Of a stretch of DNA of 6,980 nt, positions 1-5,853 are shown piece after piece; position 1 is the first letter of the stretch; each line of letters begins with the position of its first letter. Below the pieces are notes generated by a model, which was given only the letters and a program-made list of their open reading frames with translations, had not been told where the DNA came from and did not search any database. The stretch covers positions 117,333 to 124,312 of the forward strand of contig PAWP01000007.1 of assembly GCA_002714125.1 (NCBI GenBank), read 5' to 3'. Origin of the DNA: Gammaproteobacteria bacterium (GTDB lineage Bacteria > Pseudomonadota > Gammaproteobacteria > Pseudomonadales > Azotimanducaceae_A). The translations under genes were made by a program, and so were the position numbers.

Positions 1-8
1 CTGCACCC

Positions 9-33
9 GCTCTTCAGCATTCGCCTGAAGAGC
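9..33. repeat. Perfect 9-bp inverted repeat with 7-nt loop
   Basis: GCTCTTCAG (9-17) and CTGAAGAGC (25-33) are exact reverse complements around the loop CATTCGC. The structure lies about 95 bp beyond the stop codon of the SDR gene, in the first 128 bases, where I see no convincing gene. It could end transcription of the SDR gene (minus) or of a gene left of the window (plus). No T-run follows the stem on either strand, so a canonical intrinsic terminator is not shown. A run of seven A residues (T on the minus strand) near 93-99 has no stem before it. Confidence 0.5.
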
Positions 34-128
34 CTGTCGGCTTCAGCAAGACTTATGGGAAGGCACTTCTGGTGCGCTACCCATCCCACCCAAAAAAATC
101 CACAATCCAAACACCGAATCAGCGGCAC

Positions 129-893
129 TCAGATACTGCGTCCGCCGTCAACATTGAGCGCAGTGCCGGTAATCATGTCTGCCTCGTCCGAGGCCAAGAA
201 GCACACTGCAGCAGCCACATCCGCTGGCTCTGAAAGCCGCCCGCGTGGGATCCCCGCAACAATGCTCGATTTCGCCTCGTTGTCGAGTTTGTCGACGCCA
301 AGCGCACCTTTCATGAATCCGGTCTCGGCTGCTACCGGATTGACAGCATTGACCCTAATGTTATGGCGGGCGACTTCACCGGCAAGTCCCCTGGTCAGGG
401 TTACCACCGCTCCCTTTGAAGCGTTGTAGGGCGTAACGCCGGCGCGGGGGGCCACCGCTCCAATGGACGCCGTGTTAACGATCGCACCACCGCCACCCTC
501 AATCATATGCGGCACGGCAAACTTGCATCCCAGAAACACGCCTTTGACGTTCACGGCGAAAACACCATCAAAGTCCTCTTCGGTCAACTTCCACATGAGC
601 CGTGAGCGATGGGAGTAGCCGGCGTTGTTGACCAGGACATCAATCCGACCGAAGCGCTCCACACAACGCTCCACCATTGCCTGCACATCATCGCTCTGCG
701 CGACGTTCACCTCAATGAACTCCGCGGTACCGCCCGCCGCCTCGATCTCTGCTGCGGTTTTTTCGCCACCTACCGGGTCAATGTCCGCACATAACACAGA
801 CGCACCTTCTTCGGCGAAGCGGACGGCAATCGCTCTCCCGAAACCCGAGCCCGCGCCGGTGACTACCACTGATTTTCCCTCGAATCTGGCCAC
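129..893 (-). CDS. Short-chain dehydrogenase/reductase (classical SDR), likely NAD(H)-dependent
   Basis: This is a cytoplasmic oxidoreductase of 254 residues, the usual size for a classical SDR, that interconverts an alcohol and a ketone on an unknown substrate. The cofactor motif TGAGSGFG is at residues 12-19, and Asp37 at the end of beta-2 points to NAD rather than NADP. NNAG is at 89-92. The catalytic tetrad Asn115, Ser143, Tyr156 and Lys160 (YNASK) is complete, and the C-terminus ends in the typical TGTALNVDGG. I chose the GTG at 893 because the Rossmann strand begins a few residues later and AAGGGG (900-905) sits 6 nt upstream. The frame stays open to a TTG at 1079, but that extra 62 residues has no SDR character. 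The gene is divergent from the PhyH-family oxygenase, which suggests shared regulation or consecutive oxidation steps; this is inference. Family is certain, substrate unknown. Confidence 0.95.
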   Translation of the reverse strand: MARFEGKSVVVTGAGSGFGRAIAVRFAEEGASVLCADIDPVGGEKTAAEIEAAGGTAEFIEVNVAQSDDVQAMVERCVERFGRIDVLVNNAGYSHRSRLMWKLTEEDFDGVFAVNVKGVFLGCKFAVPHMIEGGGGAIVNTASIGAVAPRAGVTPYNASKGAVVTLTRGLAGEVARHNIRVNAVNPVAAETGFMKGALGVDKLDNEAKSSIVAGIPRGRLSEPADVAAAVCFLASDEADMITGTALNVDGGRSI

Positions 894-936
894 TACTGTC
901 CCCTTGTTTGGCTCCTGAGGCGCCGCAACCGTAGCA

Positions 937-951
937 CGATACAGGGTATCG
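937..951. promoter_or_regulatory. Operator-like palindrome CGATAC-AGG-GTATCG
   Basis: CGATAC (937-942) and GTATCG (946-951) form a perfect 6-bp inverted repeat around three bases. It lies 43 bp upstream of the SDR start, a typical place for a repressor operator overlapping or following a promoter. The 15-bp dyad is what is seen. That it binds a regulator is inference, and no regulator gene is in the window. Confidence 0.4.
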
Positions 952-991
952 CTATCGCTCACACGGGCACCCTCGGTAGGTCGGCCCAGAA

Positions 992-1023
992 GCGCGTTCG
1001 GGCTCCCAGTCCGACAAACGCGC
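992..1023. repeat. Imperfect stem-loop in the SDR/PhyH intergenic region
   Basis: GCGCGTT (992-998) pairs exactly with AACGCGC (1017-1023), and the inner CGG (999-1001) pairs with CCG (1011-1013), leaving a 9-nt loop and a 3-nt bulge (ACA, 1014-1016). It lies about 100 bp upstream of the SDR start. It could be a leader-RNA hairpin or a protein-binding dyad. There is no U-run, so it is not a classic terminator. Confidence 0.4.
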
Positions 1024-1251
1024 CGCTGCCAAAGACTGCTCTCTTTCAATGGCCCGACGACAATGCGACCACGATCCAAAAGTTGCAGAGTTCGGTGTAG
1101 TCAGGCCTTTTAGACCCTTTCGGGCGTTGTGCCACCGTACTCGCCACGGCCACCAAAACTATACCCGTCGCATGCTCACTCGGCGTCTCCGTGTGCGCGG
1201 CTAGCGCCTCGGCGTAGGCAACGACATGCTAAGCTCTTGCGCCCGCCCACT

Positions 1252-1257
1252 GGGGAG
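1252..1257 (+). promoter_or_regulatory. Ribosome binding site fixing the PhyH-family start
   Basis: GGGGAG sits 7 nt before the ATG at 1265. It selects that codon over an in-frame ATG at 1226, which has no comparable purine-rich site before it. Confidence 0.75.
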
Positions 1258-1264
1258 CATAGCC

Positions 1265-2515
1265 ATGCCCGCACCGCTGGAATTCACACGTGATTACGTC
1301 GAGGCTAACTCTTCCGATGAAGCCTTGCTGTATTCCGACTTCATGACATCGGGCGAGCCATGGAAGTCCATGCGTGCCAATAATCCGTGGCTCGCAGCGC
1401 CCGACACGAACAAACCCCTCGAGTTTGGCGCCGACCACTATTGGGACACTACCGTCGCCCGCAAGCACGCCTATTGGTCAAAATTCGAGCTGCCGCGGTT
1501 GACCAAGGACATCAATCAGCTAAGAGCAGACCTAAGCGAATGGGGGTTCTGCCTCATTGAAGACGGCCTTTCGACCGAACAGTGCAAGCGTTTCCTCGAC
1601 CGCCTGGTTGATCAGGCCGAAGGTGAACGCACCGCCGGCATTGCCTTCGACACGCCCACAGGCCAGATCATCAACGCGCTCATCAACAAAGGCTCCTGTT
1701 TCAGTGCTTGCATCGAGCAGGACCCCGAGGGTGTTCAAGCCGGCCCTGTCATCGAGCAGATTATGGACGAAACATTGGGGGCCGGCTGGATCAGTCACTC
1801 GTTCCTAGCAATCGGTGCCGACCCGGGAGGCTATCCACAATCGCTGCACATCGATCAGGCGCCGTTGCTGCCCTGGATGACGAGTGAAGCGCCCGCGCTC
1901 TTCAACACCATGTATATTCCGCAGGACGTCAACGAGGTAAATGGCGGGACGCTCGTCATCCCGGGCTCCCATCGGATCCTCATCGAAGCAGGCAGCGGCG
2001 GTAAGGTCGGGCAACTTCCGCCAGCAATTAACGTCGAGGCCCCCGCCGGGACAATCATGTTGTTCGATGGCAGGCTCCTGCACGGCACTGGGGTAAACCG
2101 CTCAGACAACCGGCGGTACGTCGCGGTCTCGAGCAGTGTAAAACCGTGGATGCGCAGCCAGGAGAACTGGGTCATATCGGTAGCACCCGAGGTGCTCGCC
2201 CGCGCCAGCGACAAGCTGAAGCACCGGATGGGTCTGCAAGCCGTGGTTTATGGCGCCACGATTGAAGGTTTTGGCCTAGGCGGAAATGGCCAGGTTGGCG
2301 ACGTCGCCGGTGACCTCGTGCCATTCCGTCAAGCGTACGATGCAGGCCAGTACGAGCGTGTTGGCGAACTCTCTCCCAATTCACCGGAATCCGACCTGAA
2401 GAAAGCCTATACAGTGCACGCGGCGATAGAACGCCTACATGCAGCGCGCGAGGCCGATGTGCAACCCGACGACTCGGAGAAGGGCGCACGCCGTCTGGCT
2501 AGCAGTTTTCCTTAG
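1265..2515 (+). CDS. Phytanoyl-CoA dioxygenase (PhyH) family Fe(II)/2-oxoglutarate oxygenase
   Basis: This is a cytoplasmic non-haem iron oxygenase of 416 residues. Such enzymes couple 2-oxoglutarate decarboxylation to hydroxylation of an organic substrate. The family entry region (DLSEWGFCLIEDGLS) is at about residues 89-103. The iron facial triad is His195 and Asp197 (LHIDQ) plus His273 (LLHGTGVNRS). Arg283 or Arg284 is placed to bind the 2-oxoglutarate carboxylate, and the family's GGTLVIPGSH is at 228-236. The double-stranded beta-helix core ends near 295. About 120 further residues form a C-terminal tail with no motif I recognise, making it longer than the roughly 280-340 residue average. 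The substrate cannot be read: PhyH members act on acyl-CoAs, natural products, amino acids and halogenation targets. The gene is divergent from the SDR, and the pseudogene begins immediately after its TAG, so the last residues may derive from that rearrangement. Confidence 0.9.
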   Translation: MPAPLEFTRDYVEANSSDEALLYSDFMTSGEPWKSMRANNPWLAAPDTNKPLEFGADHYWDTTVARKHAYWSKFELPRLTKDINQLRADLSEWGFCLIEDGLSTEQCKRFLDRLVDQAEGERTAGIAFDTPTGQIINALINKGSCFSACIEQDPEGVQAGPVIEQIMDETLGAGWISHSFLAIGADPGGYPQSLHIDQAPLLPWMTSEAPALFNTMYIPQDVNEVNGGTLVIPGSHRILIEAGSGGKVGQLPPAINVEAPAGTIMLFDGRLLHGTGVNRSDNRRYVAVSSSVKPWMRSQENWVISVAPEVLARASDKLKHRMGLQAVVYGATIEGFGLGGNGQVGDVAGDLVPFRQAYDAGQYERVGELSPNSPESDLKKAYTVHAAIERLHAAREADVQPDDSEKGARRLASSFP

Positions 2516-2516
2516 G

Positions 2517-3359
2517 TTGACCAGAACGGGTTATGGATTAAGCAGAGGTCGCGAAGGGATCGCAGATCCCCTGCTGGTGCTCTGGACCACAACTGGCACG
2601 GCAGGATTCTGGCTTGCAGTAAACTCGCCGCATCACTATTGCGCAGATGCCATGCGGCTGGCTCTCGGACTGTGCTTGATTACAAAGGGCCCTATCGCGC
2701 TGGTGCTGCCCGATCGCGCATCCGCACTATGGGTCGGGCTGAGCACACAATGTCGAGCGTTTCTCTCAGCTTTCCACTGGGTTTCGCCCCGGCGCTGATC
2801 GGTCTCCACTGGTATCTATTGGTCGAGCAGACAAAAGCTGGAGAGCCTAAGCGCAGAGGGCCATAGTTGGGTGATGTTCCTCGCCAGCTTCACCGCTGTT
2901 CTTTATACCAGCGCTGAATGGGCACGTGAGCTATGTGATGCCTACCCTGCCCGCTGCGGCCATCCTGATCAGCATCCTGCTTTGGCGAACCCTGGGTCTG
3001 CGGGCTACGATCTCTGTCGCGACAGTTCCCCGAATTGCTGTTAGGCGTCGGTAGCGTGGAGACCTACGAGGCCTACTTCGATAGCCACAAGTACAACCAG
3101 TCACCCGATCATTCGCATTTATCGGGGTTTTGGCGCTCGGTAACCCTGGACCTCTATTATGTGCCGGCAACCGTATGTTCTTCGCGACGTTCTACGCGGG
3201 AAACCAGATCCAGTTTGGGCGCCGTACGGTCCAGATGTCGCGCGAAATGGCCGGTACGCATTACGTCGACGTGCTCGAGCGCTAGAACAACAACCGGTCC
3301 AGGATCTGGAGCCCGAATGTAAGGAGACGGTCAAGCGCAACGAGGTATGGCAGCGGTAG
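2517..3359 (+). pseudogene. Decayed GT39/ArnT-like membrane glycosyltransferase, 5'-truncated and frameshifted
   Basis: No long frame is open here, but family-like pieces follow one another in the right order on the plus strand. From 2517 the frame reads ADPLLVLWTTTGTAGFW, then LITKGPIALVLP, matching the 'sD.pl' and 'LTKGP' segments of PMT/GT39 enzymes. The next piece, up to a stop at 2866, has ALIGLHWYLLVEQ, which resembles the family's 'lPWY'. From 2881 another frame reads FIPALNGHVSYVMPTLPAAA, the 'sYvlP.lPAlA' segment, ending at a stop at 3052. Weaker remnants follow (VETYEAYF from about 3056; NRMFFATFYAGNQIQFG from about 3166; a terminal piece with stop at 3357-3359). At least four frame changes are needed. 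The catalytic N-terminal third, with the first-loop acidic residues, is absent. Intact enzymes move a sugar from polyprenyl phosphate onto lipid or protein at the periplasmic face. The call is strong for the middle pieces and weak after 3055. Sequencing errors could explain some shifts but not the missing N-terminus. Confidence 0.72.
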
Positions 3360-3368
3360 TACCAAGCC

Positions 3369-4124
3369 TTATGGTTGCCTTAGCCTGCGCAACTCTAGCC
3401 ATACTGAAAACAGTGACGCCAGCGCCAGAACCTTGGCGGTTGCAGTGAGCTTGGACCCCGGCATTTCGGTCCATTGAACTAGGGGTTCTTCAACAAACTG
3501 CTGCACTGTCCAAGGCTCGATCGGCGCATAGCGCAGGCGCCCAAAAAGCTCAACGTCAAAGGCCCAACGAGAGCAAAAGGGCTGCCTAAGCACTCTGCCG
3601 AGCGTCAGATCAGCTCGAAACCACTTCGCACCGCACTGCGTGTCGGCAATGCGCATGCCCGTAAGGCGCCGCGCCATGGCGGCGAAGGTTGTACCCATGA
3701 ACTGGCGCCCGCCGCGGCGACTGATACCCGCGGACGGTTCCAGCAACCGTGAGCCAAAAACAACGCCGGCCTGCGAGGCTAGAAGGCGGTCCAGCAATCG
3801 CAGCAATTCAGTCGCCGACGTAGCAAAATCGGCATCGGCATAGCCAACAACCGTGCAATCAGCTTCGATGGCCACGAGCATGCCCAAACGCACCGCTTCG
3901 CCCTTACCAACGTTCTCTTCAATCCGCAGTGTGCGGAGCCGCGCTGGATGATCAGAGCGGAGCGCCTTGAACAGTTCGGGCGTCCCGTCAGTAGATCCGT
4001 CGTCCACGAGCAAGACAGTCAGATCAGGGCGCTCCAGCAGCCCGGCAATCTCGTTACTATTCAATCGTCCCGCCTCGTTAAAGCAGGGTACGACGATCCA
4101 GGGTCGCGGCGATTCTGCGCTCAC
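3369..4124 (-). CDS. GT2-family glycosyltransferase, polyprenyl-phosphate sugar synthase type (DPM1/ALG5-like)
   Basis: The protein has 251 residues, the usual size of the soluble single-domain form. It is predicted to transfer a hexose from a nucleotide sugar to polyprenyl phosphate at the inner membrane face, making a lipid-linked donor. GT-A motifs appear in order: VVPCFNEAGRL (11-21), LLVDDGSTDGT (38-48), NVGKGEAVRLGM (71-82), the metal-binding DAD (97-99) within YADADFAT, FGSRL, and the family's TQCGAKWF, which is typical of dolichyl-phosphate mannose or glucose synthases. The C-terminus has only a short hydrophobic stretch (KVLALASLFSVWL) and no multi-helix anchor. The start is GTG at 4124, with a poor Shine-Dalgarno; the first beta strand follows at once, so no later start is possible. 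It converges on the GT39-like pseudogene, whose intact relatives would use its product. Sugar specificity is not determinable. Confidence 0.9.
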   Translation of the reverse strand: MSAESPRPWIVVPCFNEAGRLNSNEIAGLLERPDLTVLLVDDGSTDGTPELFKALRSDHPARLRTLRIEENVGKGEAVRLGMLVAIEADCTVVGYADADFATSATELLRLLDRLLASQAGVVFGSRLLEPSAGISRRGGRQFMGTTFAAMARRLTGMRIADTQCGAKWFRADLTLGRVLRQPFCSRWAFDVELFGRLRYAPIEPWTVQQFVEEPLVQWTEMPGSKLTATAKVLALASLFSVWLELRRLRQP

Positions 4125-4422
4125 CGCTAAGAGCCGAAGGGGGACGCGCTTGTCCCGGCTTGGGAACTATTGCGCCCATTGGTGGCTGGAGGCTTCATGA
4201 AAGGCAGAGTTTAGCGCTATACGGCGATTACAGCCCCTTGCGTGCGGTGGCGCAGCGGTTGCTCGGACCCTAGGGCGTAACCACACCCCTAATTATGCAA
4301 AAGGGTTTACTTTATTTTTTCTTTCTATGGTTAGAGCATTATGAAACCACTAGGCGGCAATATGGCTTCTGCTGGCATGAATTCTCAATGGTCAGCCTTA
4401 GAACACACCACAAGGGATCATC
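4125..4422. other. Noncoding region upstream of GT2 and the small membrane protein gene
   Basis: This 298-bp divergent spacer should carry the promoters of both neighbours. Its right half turns AT-rich (about 4281-4345, including a TTTATTTTTTCTTTC stretch), in contrast to the GC-rich surroundings; that fits a promoter or regulatory segment. I could not place a -35/-10 pair with normal spacing. The palindrome CCCTAGGG occurs near 4268-4275. An open frame starting at 4295 overlaps the membrane protein gene in another frame and has no protein character. Confidence 0.5.
4412..4417 (+). promoter_or_regulatory. Ribosome binding site of the YvlD-like gene
   Basis: AAGGGA lies 5 nt before the ATG at 4423 and supports that start. 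Confidence 0.7.
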
Positions 4423-4758
4423 ATGTTTGACCTCATTATGCACTTCCTACTGCTGGGCCTGGTCATTTTTGCTTTGGCAGAGATGATGCCGGGGATCAAC
4501 GTACGCAACTATGGGACAGCGCTGCTGGTTGCAGTTGTATACGGACTGATCAACGTCACCGCTGGCAACGCGCTGCAACTGCTCGCCGTGCCACTCATGA
4601 TCCTGAGCCTTGGGCTTTTTACGTTCATCATCAACACAGCGCTGCTGTGGGCAACAGACCAACTGATCGAAGACTTCAATATCGAAGGGCTGGGTACAAC
4701 GCTGGGCGCAGCGGTGGTGATTACGATCGCGGATACGGCACTGGACTGGTTGTTCTAA
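4423..4758 (+). CDS. Small four-helix membrane protein, PF04020 'phage holin family' (YvlD-like)
   Basis: The protein has 111 residues and sits in the inner membrane; no biochemical function is established for the family. Four hydrophobic segments are visible at about 5-22, 31-48, 53-77 and 91-110. The family signature is clear: a GI.V.NYGTAL motif after the first helix (24-33), then VPLMILSLGLFTFIIN at 56-71, and a short polar linker with DFNIEGLG (84-91) before the last helix. The databases' 'phage holin' name comes from sequence similarity only. There is no endolysin, spanin or other phage gene nearby, so I read it as a chromosomal housekeeping or envelope-stress-type membrane protein. It converges on the beta-propeller gene, with 48 bp between the stop codons. 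No strong terminator is seen there, only a weak GCCC-TGT-GGGC hairpin just after its stop. Confidence 0.88.
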   Translation: MFDLIMHFLLLGLVIFALAEMMPGINVRNYGTALLVAVVYGLINVTAGNALQLLAVPLMILSLGLFTFIINTALLWATDQLIEDFNIEGLGTTLGAAVVITIADTALDWLF

Positions 4759-4806
4759 GATGCCCTGTGGGCCTTCATCGACTCCATGCCTTTCATCCGA
4801 AACAAC

Positions 4807-5784
4807 TCAAAGGCCTTCAGGCAACCAGATCCGGGCGAGCCCGATACCGGCCTCCCCGGCGACTGCATATGCCAGGTACACGGCATCCTCTTCAACATAG
4901 ATCGCGGGGTCTCTGAGCTGGTTGACGTGCCCGTACGCCACGCTGCGAACAGACGGTTCAAGTGGCGCGTCCGCACCTTCCCAGGCGCGCTCGGGACGCA
5001 TCACCTCAACCCTTTCCGACTCTCGCCAGGCGTGCCAGTCGGGCACTAAGTCAACCGTAGACAGGTAGATCCTCTCGGGCGCCTCATGCACCTGAGTCCA
5101 GAAAACAGAGAGCACGTTACCGCGACGCAGGACCGCGCAATGACGCATTTCCGGGTTGAAGAGTACAGGACCCTGCTCAAAGGCCGACAATCCATCTTGC
5201 GAGCGGTAGAAGATGCCCGGCATGGCCAACACGTATGTCATGCCCTGCCAGCTGAAAGCGCGCATGTAGGTCTTGCCAAGCAGCTCCGGCAGCGCCTTGA
5301 AATTGATGCCATCGTTGGAGAGGGCGACGCGGCTGGCCTGTTGACCCAAGCCTTCAAGGCCGTGGTAGTACATCAGGATCCGTTGCTTGTTGACATCGAC
5401 GTGGACATCCGGAGAAGCAATGTGCGGCGTCGTTAGCTCGGTCAGCAAGTCATGCTGAAGCGGCAACGCACCAGACGCCCTACGGCGAGACTCAATCTCT
5501 GCGACTACGTCCGGGTCCGCCCTTGGCGGCTCCTGGAGAAAATGTGAGGCCTCGAGTCGCAGGCTACCTGGCACATAAATCCGCCAGGGACCCGCCAGCG
5601 CATCTGCATAGGCAAGGCGTATGTGTCGGCCTTTATGGTCAGCAAAGTAGAGGTAATAGCGGCCAAGGGGATTGGCAATCCACTCCGGCACCCGGATGAG
5701 AGACGGACCCTGAATATTTGTGCCAATTGAAGGATCACTCGACGCATCAACTATCGGCGCATCTACAACACGCTCAACGCGCAT
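4807..5784 (-). CDS. Predicted beta-propeller protein resembling GH43/GH32 folds, function unknown
   Basis: This 325-residue protein has no signal peptide or membrane helix, so it is probably cytoplasmic. Repeated blade-like segments are seen: GPSLIRVPEW (26-35) with YYLYFADHKG (43-52) and RLAYADALAGPW (56-67); SPDVHVD (124-130) with ILMYYHG (136-142); VALSNDGINF (153-162); FYRSQDGLSAF (192-202); and RDPAIYVEEDAVYLAYA (291-307). The pattern 'DP..y...d..YL.Ya' followed by 'G..LA.S.dG..w' is typical of five-bladed glycoside hydrolase propellers. I cannot place the catalytic acids with confidence: blade one has GPSLI where GH43 usually has a DP-containing motif. It may therefore be a non-enzymatic or divergent member. 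The start at 5784 lacks a clear Shine-Dalgarno, and a hairpin (5788-5819) ends 3 nt before it. It follows the CoA-transferase gene by 69 bp on the same strand and is probably co-transcribed. The fold call is fair; substrate and activity are unknown. Confidence 0.72.
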   Translation of the reverse strand: MRVERVVDAPIVDASSDPSIGTNIQGPSLIRVPEWIANPLGRYYLYFADHKGRHIRLAYADALAGPWRIYVPGSLRLEASHFLQEPPRADPDVVAEIESRRRASGALPLQHDLLTELTTPHIASPDVHVDVNKQRILMYYHGLEGLGQQASRVALSNDGINFKALPELLGKTYMRAFSWQGMTYVLAMPGIFYRSQDGLSAFEQGPVLFNPEMRHCAVLRRGNVLSVFWTQVHEAPERIYLSTVDLVPDWHAWRESERVEVMRPERAWEGADAPLEPSVRSVAYGHVNQLRDPAIYVEEDAVYLAYAVAGEAGIGLARIWLPEGL

Positions 5785-5787
5785 CGT

Positions 5788-5819
5788 GACAGGCTTTCTG
5801 TCGGCAGAAAAACCCTGTC
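5788..5819 (-). promoter_or_regulatory. Two-part stem-loop abutting the beta-propeller start codon
   Basis: Outer arms GACAGG (5788-5793) and CCTGTC (5814-5819) pair exactly. Inner arms TTTCTG (5795-5800) and CAGAAA (5805-5810) pair exactly around the four bases TCGG. The only unpaired stem bases are 5794 on one side and 5811-5813 on the other. In the minus-strand transcript the stem ends 3 nt before the ATG at 5784 and occupies the space where a Shine-Dalgarno would be. It could limit translation, process the CoA-transferase/propeller mRNA, or end part of the transcription, although no U-run follows. Structure is seen; function is inferred. Confidence 0.55.
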
Positions 5820-5853
5820 CAGCGTCCGATTCGCGTCGTGCGCGAGCTTCGAA

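Larger units (their letters stand above)
894..1264. promoter_or_regulatory. Divergent intergenic region between SDR and PhyH-family genes
   Basis: These 371 bp should hold the promoters of both divergent genes. The SDR-proximal half contains two inverted repeats (937-951 and 992-1023), annotated separately. The PhyH-proximal half has a possible -10-like TATACC (1160-1165), but no convincing -35 at the right distance. I see no additional gene: the open frames here (up to TTG 1079 on minus and from ATG 1226 on plus) are out-of-family extensions of the two flanking genes. Confidence 0.6.

Noticed and set aside
894..1079. N-terminal extension of the SDR to a 316-residue protein starting at TTG 1079
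   Set aside because: The extra 62 residues have no SDR-like character, the GTG at 893 has a good ribosome binding site (AAGGGG), and the Rossmann strand begins right after it.
1226..1264. Earlier ATG for the PhyH-family gene at 1226
   Set aside because: There is no good ribosome binding site before it, while GGGGAG sits 7 nt before the ATG at 1265.
3035..3322. A separate small gene in the 95-codon open frame
   Set aside because: It lies inside the chain of glycosyltransferase remnants, has no ribosome binding site, and its second half becomes Arg/Ser-rich noise typical of an out-of-frame read.
4236..4290. tRNA-like stretch (GGTGGCGCAGCGGTT) in the spacer
   Set aside because: It resembles a tRNA 5' end by chance; no TPsiC-arm consensus, anticodon stem or closing acceptor stem follows.
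4295..4486. A 63-codon open frame overlapping the start of the YvlD-like gene
   Set aside because: It overlaps a well-supported gene in another frame, lacks a ribosome binding site and has no protein-like pattern.
4423..4758. Prophage lysis gene, because the family is named 'phage holin'
   Set aside because: The sequence matches the widespread chromosomal YvlD/PF04020 group, and no phage gene is present in the window.
4759..4806. Bidirectional terminator between the YvlD-like and beta-propeller genes
   Set aside because: Only a 4-bp GCCC/GGGC hairpin with no T-run is visible, which is too weak to call.
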